From Callipepla californica brunnescens (Eukaryota > Chordata > Aves > Galliformes > Odontophoridae): 64,000 nt of DNA. The stretch's first letter is position 1, and every line of letters begins with the position of its first letter. The stretch lies in NCBI GenBank assembly GCA_023055505.1, contig JALIRH010000002.1, forward strand, positions 4,334,001 through 4,398,000, read 5' to 3'. Positions 1 to 13,300 of this stretch are shown one piece after another. Position numbers and translations under genes: made by a program. Under the pieces are notes generated by a model. It was not told where the DNA came from and did no database searches. It worked only from the letters and a program-made list of their open reading frames with translations.

Positions 1-1298
1 TCATTTAGTAATACCATCGTTATCTACAGATTTATTACGCTATGTCTGTGCCTTGTTGCTCTTCTCTCTTACACGAAACAAATTCCAGACACAACTGAGC
101 AGGTTTGTCAGTTTTAAGCACTTCATGTGGTCACACTGCTTCTCTGGAGGCCAGTAGATGGCATCAGGGACTGCCTGATTGAAAGTTGGTCTGCCCAGGT
201 GCTGACTGTAAAATTCTTCGAATTATTTCTTACAAAGCATAATATTTATTCATTATGCATAATAAATTCAGACATAAGCAGTATTTACGCTATTACTTTT
301 ATTTTGTCTGATAGAGAACCATTTTCAAACAGACTTTGAATTCCCAGGTGACGCAGAAATGGTTGGCAAATAGCAGATGTGAATAAAATGCAAACTGTTC
401 ATGGGTTCTGCATTTCAGCTGATCATTATTCCTCCCATGTGTGCTGGGGGGAGCTTAATTCACTGATGTTCTTACTGTTCTTTGATTGCATAATTGAAAC
501 ACCTCATATGATAAATAATAAATAAGTGGTGATTGCTATTGCGTGAATACATATGGTCTTATAAGTAAGCAAACGTGGGTACTCAAGTAGTGTCAGGTTT
601 TCTCTGTCTAGTTGCACAGCTGTGTGCTGTTCATTCCATTTATAAAAAATAGAAATATACTCTTACTGATAATTAGTTAAGAACTCAACACAGAGCTGAT
701 GAACACCTGTCTGAAAGCATCTCTAATGAGGAAGAATAAGGATAAATTATTCCTATTAGTCAGTAATGGTAGTGCATTATATAGTGAACTGGCATTGCAG
801 GAGGGAGGGTAAGCTGCACCAATGTGTGGAAATGTTGGCAAAACTAAAGACCTGGAAAAGCTGTGTAACACCCATCTCAGGAAGTGCTCAAGATTCCCTC
901 AGTCAGGTAGGATAGCAAACATTTTGCAGGTGGGACACTTTCCATGCTGTAGGACAGCTTTAGGCTTTTGGTCTTACAGATAGACAATGCAGTGCAGTGG
1001 CCCTGGTGCTTTTGCTGTTGGATATGTCACCTGGCTTATGAATACACTCAAGCAGAACTGATAAAATTTTAGGATTGCAGACTGTTTAACTACTCTTTAC
1101 CATGCAGGAAAACTTTTAAAACTGAATTTTTTCACTATTAGTATAATACTAGTCCTAGAAGTCTAGACAAAAATCTCTGCAGTCCTTTGAGGAAGGTACT
1201 TTGTGCCAGAAATGGATATCTGATCAAAGGAGTCCTCTTACAGAACAAGACTAGGGTGACTTCTAGGTTTTATTTCTCTTTGTCTTGTTTTGTATCAG
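1..1298 (+). other. Intron of the collagen gene, 5' boundary outside window
   Basis: AT-rich sequence that ends in the pyrimidine-rich acceptor TTGTTTTGTATCAG in front of the first visible collagen exon. I looked for Gly-X-Y coding blocks flanked by AG and GT and found none. The short open frames here have no recognisable protein character. Confidence 0.7.
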
Positions 1299-1352
1299 GG
1301 TGAACCAGGACCAAAAGGGGAAAAAGGAGATCAAGGAGCAAGTGGAGAACCT
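1299..1352 (+). CDS. COL22A1: Collagen exon w1 (54 nt)
   Basis: Encodes [18 protein letters not shown], six perfect Gly-X-Y triplets. Acceptor TTTTGTATCAG, donor GTAAGT. The 54-nt, phase-0 size is the classic collagen exon unit. This is the first exon visible; earlier exons lie outside the window. Confidence 0.92.
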
Positions 1353-4300
1353 GTAAGTAAAGCTAAGTGTTTCTTAAGTCAGTTGTGAATTTTAGCAAGG
1401 AGAAGTCATAAGAGCTGCCTCTTTTGGAGAGAGAGTGTGGGACATGCTCTTTCTATAGCCAGGATGCTTCTATCATCAGATATAGCCACAGGGGTGTTTA
1501 GCTTTGGCTCCACAGGAAGACAAATTACATGAAATTAAGCACCTAATATTTTAGCTCTGGACCCTAGTGGCTGAGAAGAAGACTAGAATAAGATTTTGAA
1601 ACATGGCCCTTCTAAATAGTGCAGTTGGCTACTCCATTTATATTCTGCTCTGCTCCTGTTCTGGAAGGAGCCCTCAGGAGAGATAGTCCTGTGCAGTCAC
1701 AGCCTCTATAAAAAATGCTCTTTCTTCTCTCAGTGGGAGGGAGAAATAACATCTACTTTTGGTGAAGAGAACTGTTTCCTTCAGCTCTTCCACCTTTGCC
1801 TCTGTTTTTTTGCAGGGATTACCGGGGACCCCAGGTGAACAGGGTGTCCCAGGACCTGTAGGACTACAGGTAAGAGGGGCATAACTTAATAAAAATCTTC
1901 ATTGTGACCAGAAAGGATTGATTTCATGGTGCATCTCACTGTGAATAATTCCAAACACCAACATCCCATTTCTCCTTCATCATTCTATGTTTAGGGTCTA
2001 CACAGATATTTGCTCATGTTGGACAATATGAAGAGAATCAAAGCAGAAATATGTCATACATGGAGAAAGACTTCTTCCAACATTAGGTTCTTTCACAAGG
2101 GCACCTTGTATTGGTGCCACCAAATCACAGGTCTCACAGATAGGTTACTGCGATACATTAACAAAATGTTGCAGAGCATTCAGATTCAACCCCAGCTCAC
2201 TTAACCCTGATGGCACTATTGCTCATGTGACATGGATTTATAATCTTAATTATCTGAAAAATTCTTGGCTCATGCACATTATTTCCATGTACCACTGAGG
2301 TGTGTCTCCATGTGAACATGGAAGGGTACTTACTCTGCCTTCACTTGGGCTGTGTTCATGTCATCATCTGTTACTTGAGGATCAGTAACGTGAACTGGTT
2401 AACAGCAGTCTTAGCATCATGAAAACAAACAAACAAAAACCCAAACCAAACAATAATGCCATGCAGTTTTCAAGTACCATGTGCTAAAAGGGGTACCAGA
2501 TCAATGGATAGACTCCACTCTGTCATGCCAAAATCCTAATGAAAGAACTAAGTAGCATGTAGGACCATGGCAAACTCTCTGCCCTGTAATCTATTTTGAC
2601 CATTCCTAAATGATTGTCGGTATTTGGGAACTGCTGGCAAATCCTTCTCTTTGCAAAGAGACCGTCAGAATTCAGCTAAGGATGAAAGCATCAGGTAGGC
2701 CTGAGGATAGGAAGCAGTTTCACCCAGATGAATGTCTGCAAGTTCCAACATGCAGTGCAGGGAAATAGCCTCTGAGCTGATCGGTCATTAGTAATTCTTC
2801 TTATGTCTCAGGGTTTTATTTTTGTATTTCATTTTCTTGCTGCATTGAGAACTGCACAGAGCCATTTCCTCAGCCGTTAAACTCCTCTGCGAATTGATTA
2901 GCTGAGTGCATGTTCAGGCATCCTGAAGTCTATTTGTCTGGCAGGCAGTCCCATCCCATCTCTAATCAGCTGGTACTTCTTTTCTTCCTGTACAGGGGAC
3001 AAAAGGGCAAAAAGGAGCCCGAGGAGAAGCTGGAGCTCCCGGAGAGGCTGTGAGTAGCTGTTTCCCTTGCAGCATTTTTCCTTGGCAGTAATACACCTAA
3101 AGGGACATGGAAGTCCCTCCCTGCTTTGCTGATTCATGGTCCCAGGCTGCCTGGGTGCAGGGCACATCCTAATCTGCAGCTGAAAGAAGAGTCGCTGCTG
3201 GTGGGCAAACAGATGCAGCTGCACCAAGCCAATCAATGGCCCAATCAGCCCAGCTCTAAATTGTTCATCTTTTTTTGGATAAGTCTCCCTGTCTAACAAA
3301 AAGCTCACTTTTCTGGGTGAAGTGAGGCAGAGCTTGCTGCTGCACTGTGCTATCAGCCAAACCCAGGCAGTCAGCTGGTTCATGGAGTGAGCTTCCCAGC
3401 AGCAGCCTGAGTTAGTTTTTGATAACAGTTGGTTTTAGGCTTTGTAGTCAATTTTGCTTTTTATAATAAAGCCTCATCACCAGAGGAATCATTACATACC
3501 ACTTTTCGAGGCTTGTATGGAAGGGAGTGCTACTATTGTCTGACTGTATGCTAAAGAACAGCTAAAGTTTCAAGTCCTGTTTTATTACAATAACAGTTGT
3601 GTAAGCCCTTTGTATTTGAAAAAAAGACCACATACTTCTTTTGTAAGCAGAGAAGGAAAAGAGAAGAACTGTTTCAAGTACAGACTGGGAGCAGTTATGA
3701 AGACATTCAAGGTCAGACTGAACAGGTCTCTGAGCAACCTGATCTAGCTGTAGGTGTCCCTGTTCATTGCAGGGAGTTGGACTGGATGGCCTCTAAGGGT
3801 CGCCTTCCAGCCCAAAAGATTCTATGATTCTATGATTGTATGTTTGTATACAGGAGAAGAAAGCCATAGGAAATCCAAGCAAAGCATCCTAGAGCACTGA
3901 CTGTCTCCTTGTGTCATTGTTTTTATCCTTTCCCTGCTTGGATTTGTGCTCAGACATTGTATTTAGCAGTGCATTGACCCTAAATTCTTGACTGCCTGTC
4001 TTCAATTCTCCATTGTCTTCAGTTGAAGGACTCCTTAGACTGTGTGGGGAAAAGCAGCTAAGAGTGTCCCACTCCCCGTAAACCCATTCACTGATTTTAT
4101 TTCTTAGGATAACCTGGTGATGTGCAGAATATTAATGATATGGAAATGTACACATATGCAAACATCCTTTTGTTTGCTATCCCATCATAGATTGCCACTG
4201 CTCCACATGTTTCTTTTGACTCATAGACCAGTAACTGCAAATAACACAAAAATGAGGAAACCTTTAATTCTCTTACATGAGCTTCATAGATACATTCATT

Positions 4301-7300
4301 TTCTGTGAATACCTGTCACAGTTGTGCTGTGGAAAATTCTCACCAACTCTCAGCTGTTCACATTATCTTTCTGCAAGAAAATGATACCCAGATCTTCCAG
4401 TAGAAGAGGTTTCTATATCCAAGTCAGGTCGATTATTTCACTTTGCCAGTGCAGATGTCTTTAGATTGTCTGTTTTCATCCTGAATGGCTTGGGAATGCT
4501 GATAGAAATCCTCTTCCTTGTGAAGCTGTAACAGCAGGTGAACCCTGGCCTGTGCAGAGTGATGAGTAACTCCAGAGATAATGACTTAGACCTGATACTG
4601 TCAGGTCTAGAGGAAAATGTCTAACTATAGCCTGGTAACCCCAAGCATGTATCTCTCTGGGGACATAATCTGAAAATATTTCCTTCCGTGTCCCCCATGC
4701 ATGTTTGGAGGCATGCATCCTGAATGGGATTGCAGACAAAAATATCTGTAATTCAGAACAAAACCACTCTGAATGGTTTGTGATGCTGGTCTGTCTAACA
4801 CAAGTGAGCATTTTTCAGGCTTTTGTTTTCAACAGAGCCTATTTTGTTGACCTAGATTTTTATTTTCATCATAAATCAACATACTTTTCTCTGTTCTTTT
4901 GATGTTTTGGGCTCAGACCTTTCTTGCTGTATTTGAGCTAGACTTAGGATTTATTTTGATGCAGGTAATTTAAGCTCCCAAAAGAGTCTTCATCTTTTTT
5001 GTATTGTTTCGTGCTACAAAGTGTTTCACAAGAGATGCTGTGCTTTGGCTTTGTACTTGTACAACACCTTGTACGACATGAACTGCAGTTCCACTTGGAA
5101 CATGTTGTTCCTACGGTGGTACGAGTTGTGAATTATGTACGTACATAAATTTAACTTTCTTTAAACAGGGTTCTGTTGGACCAGTGGGGCCTCCAGGACC
5201 AAGAGGATTGCCAGGAAATGTGGTATGTATGCACCAGTGTATCAATTTTCCCATCTGTGACCTTCTCTCTTTATTTGATGTTTTGTTTCTCCTCCCATGG
5301 GGGCATGCTATCAAATTGAGAAGGCTGTGTTTCATTACAAATTTTTACAGTTGAATCAAAAGATGTGGAGGCACCTGGGAATGGTGTTTCCATGGAATGT
5401 ATTTTCATATTCATTTGTAGCATGGGGAAGTTTCACTCCTCTTCAGATTGTCAGAAGCATTTTTTTTTCTGCCAGTTCCTCAAGAGAAAAATTACAGTGT
5501 TTATTGTCTCTCTTGTTTTGTTTCCTTCACCTCATTTCCATTTGTCCTTTCCCTTTGAAAACATTACTTCTTGATATCAAGATTGCATAGAAAGCTCCTA
5601 TACTTGTTATAAAAATATGCAAATATTAGATCCTACAATCAGTGCCTTGAAGTTAGTACAACATTCTCTTACCTGAGTACACATTCATCACCATCATTAT
5701 ACTGTGCATGACAGAGCTTTTCATGTCTGCACAGAAACCTTTAGACTAACTCTACTCCCTGCTCCACCATTGTAATTTTCTATTTAGTGCTCAGGATTTC
5801 TTTATATTTACGGTAGAGTAAGTGAAAAACAAAACTTAGACCTCAGGTTAAAATATATTCAGGATCAATGGTTTAGCACAAAGGCTTTTGAAGGCAGATT
5901 TTGTCAACTAGGCAGCCCAAATAATACTGACTTACTTGCCTTTCTACTAATTGCTAAGCTACATTTCATTTAATTGTATTAGCACAATGATTTCATTTCA
6001 AACTGGAAGATGATATTTAAAATGATGACTTTGTTCAATTTTACAATCATTCAAGCAAGTTTCTCTACCAGTAATATGAATATATTACTTACAAAAGCTA
6101 ATATAATTGTAAATATTTTTTAACAGTGGGTAAAAGAAAATAATTATCATGTCCACTCAGAGAGGAAGTCAATCCAATCTCATGGTGCTAAAACATCATT
6201 TAATATCTTAAAATGGAGCACAACATATTTTGCTGAGTTCGGAAGCTACAGCATTTGATTTCATTGATATTTTTGACAAGGAATCTTTTGGAATCTGCTA
6301 AGACACGAAGAGGAATAAAAATTGAAATAAATGGTAAAACAAGCATAGTTAAGTATTCCAGTGTGGCTTTGGAGACTGTTACCTATAAAAAATGGAATAT
6401 TCTGAGACTTTTGGTTTGTCTGATAGAGAGGTGATGACTTGAAGTTTGTTGGTAACAGATTAGGAACTGCTGAGGATTTCACAGAATAAAAAAAAATTAC
6501 TGCTAGAGGAATGCACAAATCTGGAATTAGCTCAATTCCAGCTTTTGCTGTTCAGCTCTTTTTTGTACTGAAAAAAAATCAACTCATGTAAGCACTTGGT
6601 ACACAGCTCTTCTGTGATGCTCTCTGGACTGTGATCCTCTGAACTCTCTAGTTGTCTGTAGTGGAAAGTGTAAAACTCACACTAAACCTTGAGATATATC
6701 ACACTGAACATACTGGTCTATCTGCTTTCTTTAGGAACAAATGTTGCCTAAAAAGATTTTAGTCCTTAAAGTTCTTTTCTCTTCAGGGAGTACCTGGAAA
6801 CCCTGGACTACCAGGGAAGGAGGGTGAAAGAGGGGAAAAGGTGAGTTTGTACTTTCATGGATTTGTTTCTTTTCTTTGGGGCATTTTAAGTAACTTAGGA
6901 CAGAAACAGCCTGAACTGGCAAGTGATTTCATAGGTTCATAGACTGCTAGGACACATAGGCTCAATAGATTTTCTCATCTGTACTATTCTATTACACATG
7001 CTACAAGGATTTCACCCTGTTGCAGCCTTATAATTTACCTAATAAAGCTACTGAGATACAACTGAAAATGAAGTCCCTGCTACATGTTCATGTGATGATG
7101 ATATTCTTATGTCCTCACCATTCAGTGCTTTGAGAGATGCTTGTTTACCACTGTAAACCCAAAGCCGGAAGAAAAGGTTAGTTTTCTTGTTTAGGAAACG
7201 AACCTTTTTTTCTTTTCTGATAAATTGCCATTATTTGACCATGAGCACAGCTGTCCACTACGCCCTTTCTTACCTATATCTGCTTAGCCAAACTGTTGTG

Positions 7301-10300
7301 TTTCATTTCATAGCTAGGCAATGTACTCTCTGATGCCAGGGATTTATAGTTTACCAGTACTTCACTCAGCAGTCAGCATGCCAAAGTCCACATCTTTTTT
7401 TCCCTTTTCTTTGCTAGAGTAGGCATAGTTAATCACAAACAGGGATCCGTATATCTAGGATATAGGTTTTAAAATAGAAACAAATCCCAGCCTCCTCAGT
7501 CACAAAGTGTTTTAGGTTACTGAGATTCATCTCAGCACCACGAATGGATCAATGACTCTCTCACCTAGTCAGCTTGAAATGTTTTACTTTTTTAAGGAAA
7601 GTAAAATGTCTTGAAATTTCTGAAGGAAAAGGCTTCCCACGATAACAAGTTCAGATGAGAAATCTAGAAGAAAATGTTGATCTTTTAGTCCCAGTGAAAG
7701 ACCTCAGGAAGGATTAGTCTTTAGTGTATGACTGACAGACTTATTAGACTGTCTTCTACAGGGTGACCCTGGAAAAGAAGGAAAAGTGGGTTTACCTGGC
7801 CCAGCTGGTGTGCCAGGGCCTCCTGGACAGCCAGGTTTGCCTGGCAAAGGTAAAGATGGAGAACAGGTGAGTACTGCTGGCAAACACGGTGCTCAAGTAG
7901 CTCAATGTGAGCTAGACAAACACAGCTCCTGAGGGGAATGGTGGACTCTCTCTGGTAGAGAGTTAGGTTGTGATCTCATGGGTGCTTGCAGGACACTTGA
8001 AGGCACAAGAGGGTTTGTTCTGCAGGATGCTGCAGGTCACAGTGCTGTATCCAACCAGGCAGAGAAGACTGAAGCTGTATTTTTGAACTGTGCCATCCTG
8101 GCCATCCAGAATGGCCTCTGCAACAAGTAACCATTGAATTATTGTTGTGACCATCATTAAAGTCCCCTAAAAAACATTTACTTCTAGCTAAGTTAACTGA
8201 ATGTAATTTGCTTACACATTGTCAGTAAAATATTATTACCAGGACGGTGTAGAGCAAGGAAGGGGGTGGGTGCAGGCTCCCATCTGGCTGTGCAGTAATC
8301 CTCTCATTTTGGTTATACCTCTCTAGGGGGAAAGAGGCCCACCAGGTTTGCCAGGACCTTTTGGACAGAAGGTGAGCATGGGCTTTAAGTGTTCATTACA
8401 GATTGCTTTCTTCCAGTGCTAGAAGTGAAGAAAAGGTAATGGTGAAAATATGGTCTGTTTTTCACTGGAAAAGAAATTATGTGAAGCTTACATTCAAAAT
8501 ACCTTTCAGGACATTTCTTTCTTTACTATTCCAGTGCCTCTGTAGATGCAAATATTAAGATATGAATTAACTGTGTTAGCTTTCTATGTTTTAAATTTCT
8601 TCCAGCGTTACGCAAATTCAACACAGACTAAATGTTAAACACCGCATACTTTTATCAGGGAAATTGTGACAGGGCACCTGTAATCCATTCAACAAGAGAC
8701 ACATTTCACAGTTGAAGGATGAATGACTCTTGCGACCACCTGTCAGCCCCTCAAAGAGCACTCCTCCATAGCATTTGTTTATTTCACTTCTTTCAAGGAG
8801 AAATCAAATGTTTTTCAGTGGGAGTGGGTATTCCTGGTTTGCCCTCTTATACTGCAGACAAGGCAAAGACTAGTTTGTTGATTAACAACATTAATGTCTT
8901 CAACTGAAAACGAAGTTTATTCCTTTGCAAATACATAGCAAGTAGAGAAAGGAATAAAACAGCAAAAGCTTTTGCTCCTGGAAGCATTTAGATTGTGCTT
9001 GAGTCTTCAGTCAGACATGTCACAAATTATTCTATTTGAAATGACTATGTGCTGGTTTGGGTTGGAAGAAAAATAGGGTAATGAAACAGGTTTTGTACAT
9101 GATAGGTAGGAATATAGCAATATGAGACTGGATTCACCTAGGTCCCATATTTTTGAAATAACCAAACTGCTATGAAACATTTTATTTTGTTTTTTGTTGC
9201 ATTCTGTATAAATACATTATATTCTGTTGTATATATCTTCGACAGCTCCGAACATAGACACAATAATAGAGTGAAAGTAATACAAAAATCAGAAGGAAAA
9301 AAAAAACACTGAAGGAAATCTAATGAAATACGTTGTTCAATATCAACACAAGATTGTAGGAATCTTAATTGTGCATGGAAAACTACTATTGAAATTTTTG
9401 CACTGAAATTATGTTCTTGAACAAAGTAACAGATAAGCAATCTGCAGGAGTGCCTGAACTAATGAGAATACATTTTCTCTCACTGTCCTTACAGTATTGT
9501 TTCTTTGAAATAGATTAGTTAAAGAAAAAGGAAGGAAATAATGTAGAAGATATTGCAGAATGAATTTGGGCCAGGCAGAATCCATGGGTAGCCATTTTTC
9601 TATCAAGCTTCTGTACAGCTGGAAATAGTGTTATAATAAATAACATAAATAAGGCTCATTGTTATATGTCTGCTGCCAACGTGAGACTGACTCTCACAAC
9701 TGCAGTATAATCCATAAAAATCTTGTTTGATATTTCTCCCTATAACAAGAAAAGAGAAAGGATATTAAATTTAAGTACTCTCACTGATTTTTTTTTTCTT
9801 AACCCTCTGTGCCCACCAAATAGCACCAAGTGGCTGCCTGTGCTCTGCAGATTATAATGTTGAAAATTTGGTTTTCTGGAAGGGAGATCTCTCCATCTGT
9901 AGTTTAGTCCCCCAGGGAGAGTGGTAGAATTGATTTAAAAAATTGTTAATGCACTGCTGTGAACAAGCTTCTGTTGGTAAAGGAGAATATTAAGATGCGC
10001 CCCGACTTCCTAATTCTGTCTTTACTGTATAAGTGATATGCATTTATCAATGTTTGCAGGTATTATGCTTAGTGTTAGCCCAGGCCAAGGGAAGTGCCTC
10101 ATTATACTCTGTTGGCAATTGCAAATGCAAGTGAAACTCCGTGAAAGCAGATGCCCTCTGCGACAAAAATCTGATGTTCTCAATTTAGTGAAGTGTATCA
10201 GCCGTTGTAGCATATGGAACTACTGTTGGAAATTGGATGCTGTGTGCTAAAATGCATTAAAATACTTGTGGAAGCTGTGTTCCTTTTCGGTTATGTGATG

Positions 10301-13300
10301 TGGCACATGCTGACATGGTGTCAGTGCTCACAGATGTGAACCCTTCTGAAGGAGGGAGGCAATTCTCTTGGCATGACATGACAGAAACTGTGTTGCCACA
10401 GCCTGATCCCATTTCTTAGTCGGCAGGATCAGGTCAGGTTGTATCAGTGTTATGCTCTGTTGTAAAACCATATTGTATTTCAGAACATTTTCTCAAGAGT
10501 GGACAAAGGCTTTAACTCTTCCCTTTATTTCAGGGTGAGAGGGGAGCTCCTGGCCTCCCTGGACAACCAGGAGACGGAGGTGTACCAGGAGTTGGACTGG
10601 CTGGACCACCTGTAAGTAGCAGGGGCTGTTATAACCTGTGACAAGACAAAAATTTAACGCCTTAACTCATCACCATCTGGAGAGTGGGCTCCCGGTGCAC
10701 ACTTTAGCCAGGAGCTTATGTCATTTCACTCTCTGGAGATGCACAATGCTAGCCCAGGAGCTGCCACTCATGGCTCTGATGCCCACGTTTGATGTGAGGG
10801 CTCTTGATTAGTTGAAAGAGAAAGGCAGAAAAGTGCTATCAGAGTGATTGATGCAGCTGTCTGTTACTTGTGACTTCTCTGCAGCATCTCGACACACTGG
10901 CTCTGGATGGGAGCCAAGGTCTGTGCTGAGCTACCAGAGTTGGTTTAACAGGGAGATGTAGCCCTGCTGTCACCTCATTAGGACGAATGAGTGAGACACA
11001 CATGCCCACATCAGTGAAACAGTACTCTGATAGGGAAATATAAAATCAGATTAGTTAAATTGCGGCCTTCCAAGAGAATCATTGTCTTCATAATTTCCCT
11101 CAGAGATTAAGTTACATCTGATCCAGCTCTGCCATCATCTCCTGCTGTTGCTGAAGTTCTACCATTATCAGTGGGCATGAGATGTCTGTGGGGTTTGCTC
11201 CACAAAGTATGATGTTGTTGGGGTTTGATTCTTCCAGTACTTAACACAAATGACTACTCTTGAGATCAAGGGGATTTGAGAGTGTTCTGACTTTGCAGCC
11301 CTCCTGCTCCACTAAATACACATGTGAAATAAGTCTAGAAGGAATCAAACTTCATACCTAGTTAAAATTACTAGAGAACATCAGAATCCTTGCATCCTTT
11401 CATATCTCCTCACACATGCCATGATACTGTACCCAACACAGCCAACATTTTCATGCTCTGATTATCTAGTTCAAAGTTTCTCAGTTAGAACATGCAATTA
11501 CCTTGAAATGATGTCATGTTGCATGATAAATGTAGCTTTCTGGGGTGCACCTCCATTTAATGTTTGGTTTTACCCTGCTACCATACTATGTATTTGTATG
11601 GTAAAGCAGATTGGGTCAGTTTTATAACACACCATGACAGTATCATAGCCATCATGGTGCTTAACAATGGTATCAGTGATTGAAGACTTGCTATGATTTA
11701 GATAAGGAACAGTGATATTGTTCCATTTCTTAAGGTTCAGTCATTAATATTAAAGTTAAATTAGAAATGAATTACTTCTTTGAAAGCTGCTAGGTTGTGG
11801 CTAGTACTTAACTAATGAGTTTTAGATCCAATATAGGGTTAGCTGAGTACAATTCTGCATCCTGATGCACAGTGGAAGCCAAAGTTATTCTTCACATACA
11901 TACGTGCACTAAGAACCTGACTCCATCACTTGTAGCCACCACTTGATGCTGACCAGAGGGTTACTTTGTACTATACCATCACTGTTTGACCACTGTCAGG
12001 ATAGTAGATGGTGCTGTTACATATCATAGTAATCCTGATTGATTTCTTTTTACTGCTTCATTAAATGCTTCTTTTTTTTTTAATTTATTTTTTCTTTAAC
12101 CACCATTATAATGATTTGCTTCACTGCAGGTTTATCATAACCTCAACTCCAGTTCAAAGACTCCGAATTTGGAATGTGTTATATAACGTTTAATCCGTCA
12201 GGCTTTCACACAGATTGAGTCCCAATAAAAAACAGAATAGCCTCAATGGAGGTGCTTCAGTGCGTATTATATACTGAATAAAGGTGTCAGCTTATACCCT
12301 TTCTAGTAGTGTGACAAAATTGGGTATATAATGTTTTCAGTTTCAGAGCTAAGAGTCAGCAATTTGTTTTAATTGGAGTCCTCACCTTGTTTCCTCCTGT
12401 GTCCTTAATCTCCCTTGAGTTTTGCTCCCTGTGTGAAAGGTAGAGATAGATAAGGGTGGGTTTTGTTGCTGTTGTTTACTTTTACTTTGCCTGCTGAAGT
12501 ATTGTATTACTATTTACATTACATTCACCCATAAAATGAGTATTAGCAGTGTGTAATTTTCCCAACTGAACTAAAAGCAGAAGAGGTGACTGCATGGAGA
12601 AATGAGATGAATTCACATGCTCAGGTTCAAGCACCAAGTTGGAGTGAGTTACTCATGATCTGCCTTTCCTTCTTCATATTGCTATGAATTTAACATGATG
12701 CATTTTGCCCTTGCTTTAGCAGAGCATTAAGGCATCTTGTGTGGAGAACTTTATGAGGATTAGTGAATTAATATGCCTGAAATAGGAAGCAAAAGGAGAG
12801 GAGCCACAGTGTGAACCAATTTATTCAAACAGAGATGTGAGGTCAAACCATGTCTAGGATGCGTTAGGAATGTCAGATTGATCCATTCCTTCTGCATATA
12901 GGTACACTTCTGTAGTGTGCCTTTAGGAGTGGATTTCATCTAGTGTGTTCACTCCACTATGCACCTGTGTAAGCTGCATTCCCAAACAAACATGCATGCA
13001 AGTCCACTGGAATCCCTACTTTAACCTTATTTAATGAGTACACAGATCCCATGAGATGCTTTTCCTTGTTTTAGAGGAAGTTGAACAAAGTGGTTTTCAG
13101 GACCATGGAAAGGTTGTCCTGCCCTAATCCAAAAGATGAAAAGCTGCTGCAGTTCTGTGTCCCTGGGTCCAGCCAGTAGCAAGGCTGAGCCCATATTGAC
13201 AATGGGTATGTACAGTACACCGTACACAAATACACACATTCTGCCACACAAATCAAAGCAGAGAGACTAATGCCTTGGTCAGCACCCATGTACACCTGAC

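Noticed and set aside
2898..3383. 161-codon open frame on the minus strand
   Set aside because: It overlaps collagen exon w3 in antisense and has no domain or repeat. It is a shadow of the exon plus random open intron.
6925..6970. Possible CR1 tail near TTCATAGGTTCATAGACTGC
   Set aside because: Only a short resemblance with no following CR1 3' sequence, so it is too weak to call.
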